36,535 bases of DNA. Origin: Pseudoalteromonas piscicida. GTDB taxonomy: Bacteria; Pseudomonadota; Gammaproteobacteria; Enterobacterales; Alteromonadaceae. Below the pieces are notes generated by a model, which was not told the origin of the DNA, did not search any database, and saw only the letters and a program-made list of their open reading frames with translations. A program made the translations under genes and the position numbers. Positions 1 through 9,300 of this stretch are shown in pieces (position 1 is the first letter of the stretch; each line of letters opens with the position of its first letter). The stretch lies in the NCBI RefSeq assembly GCF_002744175.1, contig NZ_NKHF01000208.1, positions 1 to 36,535 of the forward strand, written 5' to 3'.

Positions 1-5
1 AAAAG

Positions 6-11
6 AAACCC
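6..11. repeat. Left copy of 6-bp target site duplication
   Basis: The bases AAACCC directly precede the TGAT left terminus of the prophage. The same six bases directly follow the ATCA right terminus at 36307-36312. A short direct repeat flanking terminal inverted repeats is the signature of transposition by a DDE transposase. Mu makes 5 bp; here the match is 6 bp if both termini are TGAT/ATCA. Confidence 0.85.
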
Positions 12-52
12 TGATGCCGCGCGCGAAAACCTAGCTTGAATTGCGCGAAAAC
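12..52. repeat. Left phage end with two transposase-binding-like sites
   Basis: GCGCGAAAAC occurs at 21-30 and again at 43-52, 22 bp apart. The outer copy lies 9 bp from the terminus at 12. The right end carries the reverse-complement versions, also starting 9 bp from its terminus. By analogy with the L1/L2 and R1/R2 sites of Mu these are probably transposase recognition sites. No coding sequence is seen between 12 and 118. Confidence 0.75.
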
Positions 53-96
53 TGAGAATTATTACGTTTTTAGTATTTTAAAACCTCTTTCAAATG

Positions 97-122
97 CTAA
101 AACAGCCCTGTTATTGTTTTAG
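97..122 (-). terminator. Hairpin at the end of the left-end cargo gene
   Basis: CTAAAACA (97-104) pairs perfectly with TGTTTTAG (115-122) and overlaps the stop codon of the 119-637 gene. Read on the - strand it lies at the end of the last leftward transcript. It lacks a strong T run after the stem, so termination is plausible but not certain. Confidence 0.45.
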
Positions 123-637
123 TAGGTAGGGTCGTGCTCGATTTTACAAATCGCTTGTGATTTTATAATCGAGTTTAGTTCTAGTTGATTATTTCTTACT
201 AATTTAAGCTCCTTCAGCGCCTTGTTGTGTTCTTCACTGAATAATTCATAAGCTTTGTGCGGTATGTTGATTTCTGACTTTATGGCATAGATACTGATGC
301 CCGCTGAAAGTATCATAGAAGCTATTGATATCCAGATAGCCGCCATCGCTTTTCTATTGGCATCTTTTGAGGATTGTCTAGCTTCTTTAAGCTCTACATA
401 TTCCAAATACCTAAAGTGATCTTCTGCACTTGCGAATATTTTTACATTGGGCATATTGTATGAAGTGTAGAATGAGGTGTGATTATGGAATAACACAGAT
501 TTATGGTGTATCAGCAGAGCTAGTTGCTTTTTCTCAGTTTCATTTAGTTGAACATGCTCACATAGCTCTTGGAAACTGAACTCTGTTTGCTTTGTTGCCC
601 ACTCTAGTACTCGTATCATAAGGTTATCATCATTCAT
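119..637 (-). CDS. Left-end cargo protein, one membrane segment, unknown function
   Basis: 172 aa. I do not recognise the family. Residues 1-60 look helical and soluble, possibly a small winged-helix-like fold. A run of Ala/Ile/Ser residues near 97-117 (AAIWISIASMILSAGISIYA) is a clear membrane segment, followed by a charged helical tail of about 50 residues. The gene is the last before the left end, separated from the tail genes by 89 bp that contain a possible promoter on the - strand (TTGTGA, 16 bp, TTTAAA). Position next to a phage terminus, a separate promoter and no match to virion proteins suggest a lysogeny-expressed accessory gene (moron). A role in superinfection exclusion or defence is a guess. 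Confidence 0.75.
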   Translation of the reverse strand: MNDDNLMIRVLEWATKQTEFSFQELCEHVQLNETEKKQLALLIHHKSVLFHNHTSFYTSYNMPNVKIFASAEDHFRYLEYVELKEARQSSKDANRKAMAAIWISIASMILSAGISIYAIKSEINIPHKAYELFSEEHNKALKELKLVRNNQLELNSIIKSQAICKIEHDPTY

Positions 638-726
638 TATTATTCCCAGCAGCTCCTTATTTCTAGTTAATGAACTTTAAACGATTGGCGCTTCTTCTCA
701 CAATAAAGTTTATAGAATTAATTATC

Positions 727-951
727 TCAAACCTCCACTTCACTATACGGCAAGTCCGGTGCTTGCCCTGTAATGCGATCATTCTCTATATATGCAGAGC
801 CTTCTTGAACACTATCACCTAGCACACGACTGGTTGTGCCGTCGCTGTGTTCTACGGTGGTCGTGCCATCATTATTAACTGTTAGTACTTTTACTATACT
901 GCGCTGTGTGCCGGAGAGTACCGTGCCGAGTCTGTTTAGTGTGTTAGACAT
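727..951 (-). CDS. Small phage protein after the tail hub
   Basis: 74 aa, overlapping the 3' end of the upstream 548-aa tail gene by 8 bp (944-951), so it is translationally coupled to it. The middle is rich in Thr, Val, Asp and Gly (VEHSDGTTSRVLGDS), typical of a small beta-rich domain. The family is unrecognised. As the last gene of the tail operon it may encode a tail-tip accessory or assembly factor, but it could also be a non-structural protein. Confidence 0.75.
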   Translation of the reverse strand: MSNTLNRLGTVLSGTQRSIVKVLTVNNDGTTTVEHSDGTTSRVLGDSVQEGSAYIENDRITGQAPDLPYSEVEV

Positions 952-2590
952 TGCGTACCGCCTGAATTGTTTGATTTACCATAATCGCGCCTTGGTTACT
1001 GATACTGGCAGAGATAGCCAGTGAGTCCACGGTTGCTTTGTATAGCTCGTCTTCGAACCTTACACCTAACAGCATGCCTGGTCTGATTGGTGGCAGGTCT
1101 TGCTTTAGCTTGGTGCGAATGGTTGCGGTTCGTTTGTTACCACTCCTGGCAAGCTCGCACGTACCACGTTGACGCGCGGCTTGTACGTCGGTAATTAGAT
1201 TATCCACAATGTCGCGAGCGTAATCAGTTGCGGGTGTGCCTTGGCGCTTGATTTTACACGCTACGCCTTGCTGCTCACCTCTCACAAAAACAACGTTGTG
1301 CTCAGGCTGAATGGTGTCTCGTGTATTGTGCTCGAGTATTAGGGCATCATTAAGTATTACATCAGGTGTTGCTTGCTCGGTGCTCCAAGGATTGACTGGC
1401 CACTCGGGCACAACTGAGACAGTTTTAGTTGTATCGTTAATGTCCAGAATAGCACCAATGCTACTGGCCACTTTTAGCAGTGCAGCCGCTGGCGTCAATC
1501 CTCGATACGAAAACGCCCCCTCAGGAATTGGGTAATCAATCATTTTGTTGTCTAACGTCCAGCCAGTGTTTTCGAGTATGTCGGTCATGATACCTGCGAG
1601 TGTCTTATCTACGGTGTTTACGTAATTACGCTCCCGCTGATACGGTGCGGCAAGTTCTGCGAATCGAGAACGTATCGACGCGCTGTAGCTATTATTTGCA
1701 AATCGATTGCTTGTACTGGGTTGCTCGCAAATCACCACAAACTCATAGCCATTAATGACTAGCTTTAACTGTTGGCCAATCGCACGCTCCATATCAATTC
1801 TGCTGCAAAACTTGATGTTGCCCGTTGCCGCAAACTGGCCACGTTGCCATGTGCAGGTGATGTTGTTGATTAGAATTTTTAAATCATCACTTAGTCGATT
1901 ACAGCTGATTGATGGTTGCATGATGTAATATCTCTGTATCTGTGGCTCTATGGGGATTTTGGAATCAATAGGGGGAATGTCATCATCGGAGCGAACTGGC
2001 CCGCCGGGTAACCCCCAGTAGCAGACTTTTTCATAGGGAGACATTCTGAGTTTAACAACGCCTATCTGTGGGGTGGTATTCAGCGCGTTATCAAATCGCA
2101 CGATGACCTTACCTTTGCGAGGATGGTTTACTCGGTAGCAAATATATGCTCGTTCACTCGGCCCGTAATAGATGCAAAGTGCGGTTTCATGTTGTGAAGC
2201 CTCTCTCCAGACTTGAGTTGTCTCAACGTAATTTGGCAGTCCTTTATTCCAACTAAAGTCACTTTCCATTGTGGTGACTGGCATACTGTTTTTCCAGCGG
2301 AGAGGTATTTGCTGCTCAAGTGCAATTTGACTTACTTGCCAAAGCAGCGAAGCCTCATTATGCAGTGCAATCGCATTTGCCCAGCTCATTTGATAAATTG
2401 TGTCTAGTGAAAATGCGTTGGTGTATTGCAATGCAACCAGCACGGCATAGTTGTCATTATTTGAGTAAGCTACATCAAAATAGGCCACTACCTCCTTGTC
2501 TTCAATCGGTTGAGTCGTGCCACCGCCAAACCTGACAACCAGCGGACTGCTATAGTTATTTGCAGGCGTCGTAAACCTGACCGTTATCAT
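944..2590 (-). CDS. Tail tip / hub protein
   Basis: 548 aa. It lies at the end of the tail cluster of a siphovirus-type transposable phage, where B3/D3112-like phages encode the tail-tip hub. The C-terminal half, from about residue 230, reads like a phage hub domain: a part about binding to a field of the tail followed by a segment with LAGIMTDILENTGWTL and SYRGLTPAAALLKVASSIGA. That pattern recalls gp27/gpD-like hub proteins that refer to a local coordinate basis. The first ~200 residues are beta-rich. The start overlaps the previous gene by 4 bp (ATGA). Assignment rests on position and general pattern, so the exact role (hub, central tip or receptor binding) is inferred. Confidence 0.8.
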   Translation of the reverse strand: MITVRFTTPANNYSSPLVVRFGGGTTQPIEDKEVVAYFDVAYSNNDNYAVLVALQYTNAFSLDTIYQMSWANAIALHNEASLLWQVSQIALEQQIPLRWKNSMPVTTMESDFSWNKGLPNYVETTQVWREASQHETALCIYYGPSERAYICYRVNHPRKGKVIVRFDNALNTTPQIGVVKLRMSPYEKVCYWGLPGGPVRSDDDIPPIDSKIPIEPQIQRYYIMQPSISCNRLSDDLKILINNITCTWQRGQFAATGNIKFCSRIDMERAIGQQLKLVINGYEFVVICEQPSTSNRFANNSYSASIRSRFAELAAPYQRERNYVNTVDKTLAGIMTDILENTGWTLDNKMIDYPIPEGAFSYRGLTPAAALLKVASSIGAILDINDTTKTVSVVPEWPVNPWSTEQATPDVILNDALILEHNTRDTIQPEHNVVFVRGEQQGVACKIKRQGTPATDYARDIVDNLITDVQAARQRGTCELARSGNKRTATIRTKLKQDLPPIRPGMLLGVRFEDELYKATVDSLAISASISNQGAIMVNQTIQAVRNV

Positions 2591-2907
2591 TCAATAGTTC
2601 CTGGTAACGCCGCTTGTACTCTATCTATCGTCTCAGCATTAAACTGAGGCGGAGCACCATTTTTTCCATCATCAAATATTGTGACCATTAGCAGTGGGTC
2701 AACGGTGTACTGTAGAGGTGTAGTAATAGTGATGACGGGGTTTACGGTCACTGGAGCATGCCAGATAACAGAAAGGTCATATCTATTTTGTATCAGCACA
2801 CGGGTCGCATTAGGATCTAAATCAAGTTCTAGCAATCCGATATTTTGAACATAGTGAGGCTGTACTTTTTTATATCGGAACATCACCACTGCTCCATGTT
2901 GATCCAA
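2587..2907 (-). CDS. Small tail protein
   Basis: 106 aa, no signal peptide or membrane segment. The sequence is Val/Thr/Ile-rich and beta-like (VTVNPVITITTPLQYTVDP). It overlaps the end of the 331-aa upstream gene by 25 bp and the start of the hub gene by 4 bp, which points to tight coupling within the tail-tip operon. The family is unrecognised, and a tail-tip connector or accessory role is inferred from position only. Confidence 0.75.
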   Translation of the reverse strand: MDQHGAVVMFRYKKVQPHYVQNIGLLELDLDPNATRVLIQNRYDLSVIWHAPVTVNPVITITTPLQYTVDPLLMVTIFDDGKNGAPPQFNAETIDRVQAALPGTIE

Positions 2908-3878
2908 ACATGGCTACAATTTGCATCTGCCGAATGCAATTGAAAGTACCTATGTCCATCGATGGTCAATTCCTGGGGCCAATATGAGTCTTTGTTTAGT
3001 CCACGCATAGTATTAATTAAACCTGGCATATAACCTCTTAATGTAGGTTTAGTCGGGTCAATTAATGCTGGAATATTTTTAGATGCATCATTCATCAAAG
3101 GAATAGGAGCTATCCCTAAGATCTCAGCACTATCATCTGCAATATGTATACTGCTTCGCTCAAAAGTAACTCTGGGTGAATAGAGCTCGAAGCTGGTTGA
3201 GTTATCAGCGGCAAAAATTTTTACTCCAGTGGTTGATGATGTACTGCCAATATCCCTGACCATAGAACCCAAAGAACTTGCCCAATTACTTGATGTTTCA
3301 TCACTGCTCGCGGGGCTATGAAAAGCAATAAATTGCCCTGCATCTGCTGCAAGATCTTTTGTGTAATCACCGACAAATAACTCACATTGATAGTAATTTG
3401 AGGCTGACACTTTATAACGAGGGTGGTTGTTACTCCCAGTCTCAGATACCCAAGCCAATATCAGATAAAATGCACTTGCTGTACCTATGACAACCCAAGC
3501 TTTAGTTTGCGTCGTAGATGAAACAGGATGGTAAAATGACTGTGTAAACCCCGAATGATGTGAGACCTCAGAGTTTATAAATGATTTTGCTGCTTGAAAT
3601 AGCATGCCACTTGAAGTACTCAACCGCCCCCCCCAATCACCAGCATATGGCCAAAACCGCACCATGCCTCCGCTGCCGCCTTTTGAAGTATCGTTTTGAT
3701 AAACCACACCATTGGCGTCATCAAATACTTTTGACCAACCAAGCGGTTGCTTAGCACCATAGCCATTCACTAAGCAGGCATCTAGCACGGCTTTTATCTG
3801 ATTAGCTGTACCATAGGGCTCTGTAATTTGTGGTGCGCCGGCATCATCCCATCGATAAACGGTTACTGGTGTTGGCAT
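2883..3878 (-). CDS. Tail-tip / putative receptor-interacting protein with G8 tract
   Basis: 331 aa. It is rich in Ser, Gly, aromatic and Asn residues, as are tail-tip and host-contact proteins. The N-terminus (MPTPVTVYRWDDAGAP) begins directly after the previous stop, and the two genes share one base. A run of eight G residues on the coding strand (C8 on + at 3627-3634) encodes the Trp-Gly-Gly near residues 82-84, early in the protein. Slippage there would truncate or restore the protein. The receptor-binding role is inferred from place and composition, not from a recognised domain. Confidence 0.75.
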   Translation of the reverse strand: MPTPVTVYRWDDAGAPQITEPYGTANQIKAVLDACLVNGYGAKQPLGWSKVFDDANGVVYQNDTSKGGSGGMVRFWPYAGDWGGRLSTSSGMLFQAAKSFINSEVSHHSGFTQSFYHPVSSTTQTKAWVVIGTASAFYLILAWVSETGSNNHPRYKVSASNYYQCELFVGDYTKDLAADAGQFIAFHSPASSDETSSNWASSLGSMVRDIGSTSSTTGVKIFAADNSTSFELYSPRVTFERSSIHIADDSAEILGIAPIPLMNDASKNIPALIDPTKPTLRGYMPGLINTMRGLNKDSYWPQELTIDGHRYFQLHSADANCSHVWINMEQW

Positions 3879-5980
3879 TAGTCTTTACTCCCTCTAAATC
3901 CAAGCGTGGACTTGTCGTATTTAATTTCTGTGTGACCAGGGCTGACGGAGCGCGTTAGCATGATTGGCTTACTCGCCGTAGTGGTTTCAAATAAGAATGC
4001 TTCACCTGGGTTTAGCCCTGAGCCAAATGCTTCTTTACGTAGAATGAAAAATGGTGCGCCTGCGTTAGCGTTAATGGGCGTGCAGTCGCTGGTAATGTCG
4101 CCGTTATAAATGGTGCCTACATGCTCGCCCACCACATAAAACGCAGTAGTGCTGGTAAATACAATGGCCCAGCGCTGGGCAATGGTGCCTAGGTTGCTTA
4201 GCTCAATTGGGTATTGTGTGGTGTTGATTGCGCTCGATGCCGGAGAGCCAAAATCACCAAAGTTGTTTTGCCAAGCTGAGAGTGTCCGCTCGTCTTTTGT
4301 TAGCGCTTGTAAGTCGCCGAGCACATAGGTGCTAGAAACAGTTGCACCAACGTCATATGGTCTTTTCAGTGGCGAGAGTATCTTTAGTGTGTCGTTCTCT
4401 ATGGCATCCACTAAAACCAGCTCGCTGAGCACTACTGTTATGATGAACGGGCCGGAAAAGTTAGCAATGCCAGGCTTGATTGTGACTTTGCCTGTGGCCT
4501 TGTCATAGCTGTAATTGTCATCATTGGCGCTGTAGAGCGATAGCCCATCATTGTCAACAATATCTACCCAGTTGGCATCAACGGTTACTGTTAGCTCTTG
4601 GCCATTGCTGAGCGTAGGGTGTTGGGTTCGGTTACGGTCTTGTACGCAAACGAGGTTGAACTCATGGAATATTGGTACGTAGCCGCCTTCCGGTAGTTTA
4701 CTCCGGTCAATGCCGCCAGGAGGGCTAGGCACATTAATCTCGGTGACTTCGTCATAGTCGTAGCTGATAGAGTCTTGCAGTACATCCACGGTAAATTGCA
4801 AATCGACAACGCCAGCGCTACTTACTGAGCCTGATATATTAGTCCCCGTGATATTACCGTTGTCATCACTAGACGCACTGAACTCTACACCTGCTTCTGA
4901 GTTTGCGCGGATATAGATACTACTTCTGGAAAACTTGGATGATGGCAAGCTAAATTGTAGTTCACTCAATGTGAGTGGTTTGCGCTGAATTAGCGCGCCA
5001 AGTTCTTCAGAAACGGTGCCTTGGTAATCAATGGGTTCAACCTCAATAATAACGCCAGTATCATAATCAATGCGAGCAATAATATAGCCAGCATGAATAA
5101 ATCGACCAGTGCCATCATCGGTGATCACATCATTTGAGCCTTGTTTCTTTAACTTTACTGTTTTCGGTATGACCGTCTCCGTACTGCCTAAGTTTAGGTT
5201 TGGTCCATCGCTAAACGAATGAAAGCGAAAATCTTCATTGGATAGATAGTAAATCCAAAGGTATTCGCCTTCGAATACTCGGTGAGTAGGAGGCAAACTA
5301 CCAGAGACCGTGATACCAGATAACGTTGAGGTGTAATTGGTGTAGAGTATTTTTTCATAGGTGTAGTCACCGTAGCCAAGTTCTCTCCAATATCGGTATT
5401 GTACATAGCGATTGCCACTGTAATTTTGCAGAATGTCCGGAATATCAACGTTGTACTCTGTAAGGTTGCCAAAGCTTTCTATCTTCTTGTATTTATATAG
5501 AGCTCCTTCGTTGGTTGGCTTTAACCCTTGTTTGGTTTCAATGCGTTTCACGGTTGGCGCGAGAGAGCGCTGTACTGATTTTAGCTTTAGTGTGAGATCT
5601 CCTTGCTGGTATGGCGCAACTAGATTGCTGAGGCCGTGGTACTTCGTTGTGCTGGCCGTCATTAGCTCTAGCATGTCTTCAAGTAATGAGTCATCGCGCA
5701 AGTCTGGAGACTCAACCAGTAACGTATGGACTAGCGGATCATCTGGCTGGTCGGCCATAAATACATGTGCATCCGAGAGCTTTGTCGCATCATCCGTTGC
5801 CACGGCGGGGTAAAGCTTAACTAGGTCAAACGCGCTTCGGGCATGATCAACGTCACTAATTGAGCTAAACACGTCGTTCAGCTTGCCACTTGTAATGGCA
5901 TTATTGGTTCGATGGCCTCCGGCATTGGGTGTATTACCCAAACGCTCAGGCTTAAATATCTTTAAATGACTTCTTAGCAT
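3878..5980 (-). CDS. Large tail-tip protein
   Basis: 700 aa, the second largest virion gene after the tape measure and located just downstream of it. Residues 1-110 are mixed helical. From about residue 180 the protein is a string of beta-rich segments with many Tyr, Thr, Ser and Asn, including an Ig-like stretch near 470-520 (VTVDANWVDIVDNDG, then KVTIKPGIANFSGPFIITVV). This matches a tail-tip or distal-tail structural protein of B3-like phages. No enzymatic motif was seen. It starts 2 bp after the 119-aa gene ends, so it is cotranscribed and coupled. The specific role is inferred. Confidence 0.8.
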   Translation of the reverse strand: MLRSHLKIFKPERLGNTPNAGGHRTNNAITSGKLNDVFSSISDVDHARSAFDLVKLYPAVATDDATKLSDAHVFMADQPDDPLVHTLLVESPDLRDDSLLEDMLELMTASTTKYHGLSNLVAPYQQGDLTLKLKSVQRSLAPTVKRIETKQGLKPTNEGALYKYKKIESFGNLTEYNVDIPDILQNYSGNRYVQYRYWRELGYGDYTYEKILYTNYTSTLSGITVSGSLPPTHRVFEGEYLWIYYLSNEDFRFHSFSDGPNLNLGSTETVIPKTVKLKKQGSNDVITDDGTGRFIHAGYIIARIDYDTGVIIEVEPIDYQGTVSEELGALIQRKPLTLSELQFSLPSSKFSRSSIYIRANSEAGVEFSASSDDNGNITGTNISGSVSSAGVVDLQFTVDVLQDSISYDYDEVTEINVPSPPGGIDRSKLPEGGYVPIFHEFNLVCVQDRNRTQHPTLSNGQELTVTVDANWVDIVDNDGLSLYSANDDNYSYDKATGKVTIKPGIANFSGPFIITVVLSELVLVDAIENDTLKILSPLKRPYDVGATVSSTYVLGDLQALTKDERTLSAWQNNFGDFGSPASSAINTTQYPIELSNLGTIAQRWAIVFTSTTAFYVVGEHVGTIYNGDITSDCTPINANAGAPFFILRKEAFGSGLNPGEAFLFETTTASKPIMLTRSVSPGHTEIKYDKSTLGFRGSKD

Positions 5981-5982
5981 TT

Positions 5983-6342
5983 TTATACCACTTTTAATCT
6001 AAGCGTTATGTTTTCAAAAAAATCAGGTGCGGCATCCGAGTAATAACTGACGGCACTGCCTGTACAGGGCTTTTGACTGTGATCCCAAACCACGGTGTAT
6101 ACCGTGCCTCGTATCGATATATCAAACGCGGTTAGCGTGGTTCGGCTATGGTCAAATAGTGCAATGTAGGCACTCGCAGTCTCCAGCACACTCTCAATTG
6201 TGATAGGCCGACCAGGTAACAGCGTTTTTTCAATATGTGAGGCTCCGTTTAATGCAAGCTCTGTTTGCTCAGCAACGGCTTGATAGTCGTGCTCATCTGT
6301 CCACACTGCGTGTGGTAGTTCTATGGCGTTAATTACTATCAT
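5983..6342 (-). CDS. Small tail protein after the tape measure
   Basis: 119 aa with no membrane segment. It overlaps the end of the tape measure by 4 bp (6339-6342) and is followed 2 bp later by the 700-aa tail gene. The beta-strand-rich sequence (TAFDISIRGTVYTVVWDH) and place after the tape measure fit a distal tail or adaptor protein. The length is much shorter than a typical Dit, so the name is not secure. Confidence 0.75.
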   Translation of the reverse strand: MIVINAIELPHAVWTDEHDYQAVAEQTELALNGASHIEKTLLPGRPITIESVLETASAYIALFDHSRTTLTAFDISIRGTVYTVVWDHSQKPCTGSAVSYYSDAAPDFFENITLRLKVV

Positions 6343-9300
6343 TGGGCGTTACTCAATTGTTCAAGCTCTTCTAAAAGTTGATCACGGATAGTGGTGTATA
6401 ATTCGGCGGTGTTACCACTGGGTAATTTGAGTTCCAGCACAATGCGTTTACCGGATTGCTGGCCTGTCAGTAGCGTTAGCAATTTATCGAGTTTGCCATT
6501 AACAGCATCACTCAGCGGCGAGCTATTGTTTGGCCTAGTCGGCACGGGGCTTGGGCTGTAGTACTGAACGTTTTCACGCGGTGTGATTGTGTTTGAACGC
6601 GTTGGGCTACGGCTGACACTTGCCACTGTCTTTAATGACTCGCGTTGCCTATTGATTAAATCTCGCAGTGCGCGTTTCTGTTCGCCATCGATGTAAACCA
6701 ACTGCTTAAATATCCGGTCATATATTTTGGATAGCTCATCCGTGTTTGATGCGGAGTTAATCGCACGTTCAAAATTCTCATATTGACTCTGCTTCATTTT
6801 TTCGCGGCGTCTACGCTCTCGCTCGGCGATGACTTCAGCACTTTCAAATCGATAGGCAGCACCTCTACCTGTTTCATACTTATCTTGGTAATCAACAATT
6901 TGCTCAACCGTTGGGCGGTTACGGTTTTTATAATTGCTCATGCTGGTTGCAGCACGATCAGCACTTTGGCTGACTTTCTCCAGCTCTTCTTTTTGTTGAC
7001 GCAGGCTTTTTAGAGACAGTTCATTGGCCTTTGTTGCATCTTCAGTTGCGCGGGTTCCTCGCTTGGTTGCATTCGTTGCCGCATCCTGGGCGTTCTTAAA
7101 GTCGCCGAGCAAGTTATTTACCACAGACAAGATTTGGCTAACTCGGTCTTTTTTGTGTTGGTAGTCTTCAGCTGACAACGCACCAGCTTGGTACTGTTGA
7201 TTAACTTGAGCAAGCTCTTGCTCAAGCTTGCGCTGCTCAAGACTTAACTGCTGCAAGCTTTTGGTTTCTAGTTCTCGTACGCGAGCCAAGTCGGCTTCTT
7301 GCTCTACCACCAACCCTGTTTGATGATTAAGGGCAGCTTGCGCCTTTCGCTTTTGCTCAGCTGAGGCTGTTGAGCTGTCTAGGATTTTTTTATTGTTTTC
7401 CATTGCAGCTTTGGTTTTATCCAAAGCCGTAGCAAAACGGTTTACTGCATCGCTATTAATGTCTGTGGCAGGCTTGAGCTTGTTAGCAGCATTAACCAGT
7501 TTATCCAGCTCTGCGGTTAGCCCCAGTGCGGCCGCGGCCGCTTGAACGGACGCCGGCACAGTTTGGTCTGTAGCACTGGCGGCTTCAATGGCTGCATTTG
7601 CCCACTTCAAAAAGGCTTGTTGCTGCATCGCAATTGGCTCATTGCTTTGCTGTATTAGCTCAAACGCACCTTGCAGCTTTGTGGCTGTCTTAGTTAGTGC
7701 ATCAGCACTGGTTATACCCAGCTCTTTATAGGCTTTGCTTACATCATTGGTCAGATATGCTTGGCGCTCTAGCGATTCACTGTGTGCTGTAAACTTCACT
7801 TCTAATGAGTCCAGTAACACTAGCTGTTGGTTATACTCTTCTCCAGCACCAGCAAGTGCTGTACGTGCAGACTCAATGGATTGGATAAAACCATCAACAC
7901 CAGCGCGCACACCATTTAGGTTTTGCGCTTGTTGCTCTAATGTTTCTATCACACGCAGTGCTTCAGGTACGGTGAGCCTAAGTAATTCTTGGCGCTTACG
8001 CTCTTCTTCAGCGGCAATGCGTGTGGCCTCGGCGAGTGCTTCGGCTTTACGTGCTGCGTTTTCGTATGCTCCGGTGGTTTCGTTCATCACCAACGTGCCA
8101 GCAGCCACGGCGGCTTCCACTTCTTCTAAACTGGTAACTAAAATACCAGTGGTTGAGCTTATTAACTCAAGCTCGCCTTTCAGTTTGGCGGCCTGTAGCT
8201 CAGCATTGCGTTGACTCTCCGCAACGCCTGCTTCAGCAACTTTTAAATTTTGATACTCACCAACCAGGTTAATAACCTCATTGGTTAACGCCAAATACAT
8301 ACCACCCCGAGCAACAAACCCTAGCGCACTGCGCCAGCGATTGGCTGCAATGGTGGCCGTGTTGGTAGCGGCTGTGGCTGCGGTTACAGCTGCACTGTAA
8401 GTGGTAAATGCTTGGGTGGCACTCACTGCACCTGCGACAACATTACTAAAATAAGAGCCGACTTTAAGCGCCAGCCACGCTTTGGCCACAAAGGCAATTT
8501 CTTCGCGGTATTCATATAAGGTGCTTATGGTGTCTTTGATGGCTGTGCCAGTTGCCACGATCGTGTCGCTGATTGACTGTGCCCATTCTTGCAATCGGCC
8601 ATCGGCTGCCATGGCACCGAACTCGTTGTTGAGTTCGGTGAGTTGGCCTTTAAGCCAGTCCATCGCACCAGACTGCGCAATCATGTTATAAAACTGCTCG
8701 AGGTTGTCTTTAGCGTTAGATACTTGACCACTGAACAGCGCCATTTGTGCGGCGGCGCTGCCAGCACTGGCTCGGCCCATTTCATCAATTAGCTGCTTAA
8801 TAACATCACGACCCAGTTTTCCGGCGCTAGATAGCTTTTGCAGTTCTTCAACGTTTTTGCCGGTTACGTCTTGCAGCATATCCCACACTGGCACACCGCG
8901 CTCAACCAGCTGCAAAATCTCTTCACCTTGCAGCTTTTGTTTGGCCCAAGCTTGGCCAAGTGCGAGGCTTATCCCTTCAACCTCTTGAAACCCTCCACCT
9001 AGCTTCAAGGCACTATCTGTGATGGATTGTAGTGTGCCATCCATTGGGTCGAGGCCGAATGCCTTGAGCTTCACAAATGCCTGGCTAACTTCACCCATTT
9101 GTAGTGGCGTATTTTTAGTAAATTCAGTTATCCAGGCGCTGGCCTTTTCACCTTGGGCAATGCTGCCCATGAGACCATTCATTTGCACCTGGAGCTTTTC
9201 AAATTTATCGCCAGTCTCGAAGACTGAGCGAACGGCTTGGCCAACTTGGTCTAACCCAAAGTAGGCAGCAGCAACAGCGGCGATTTGGCTTGCGACGTTA

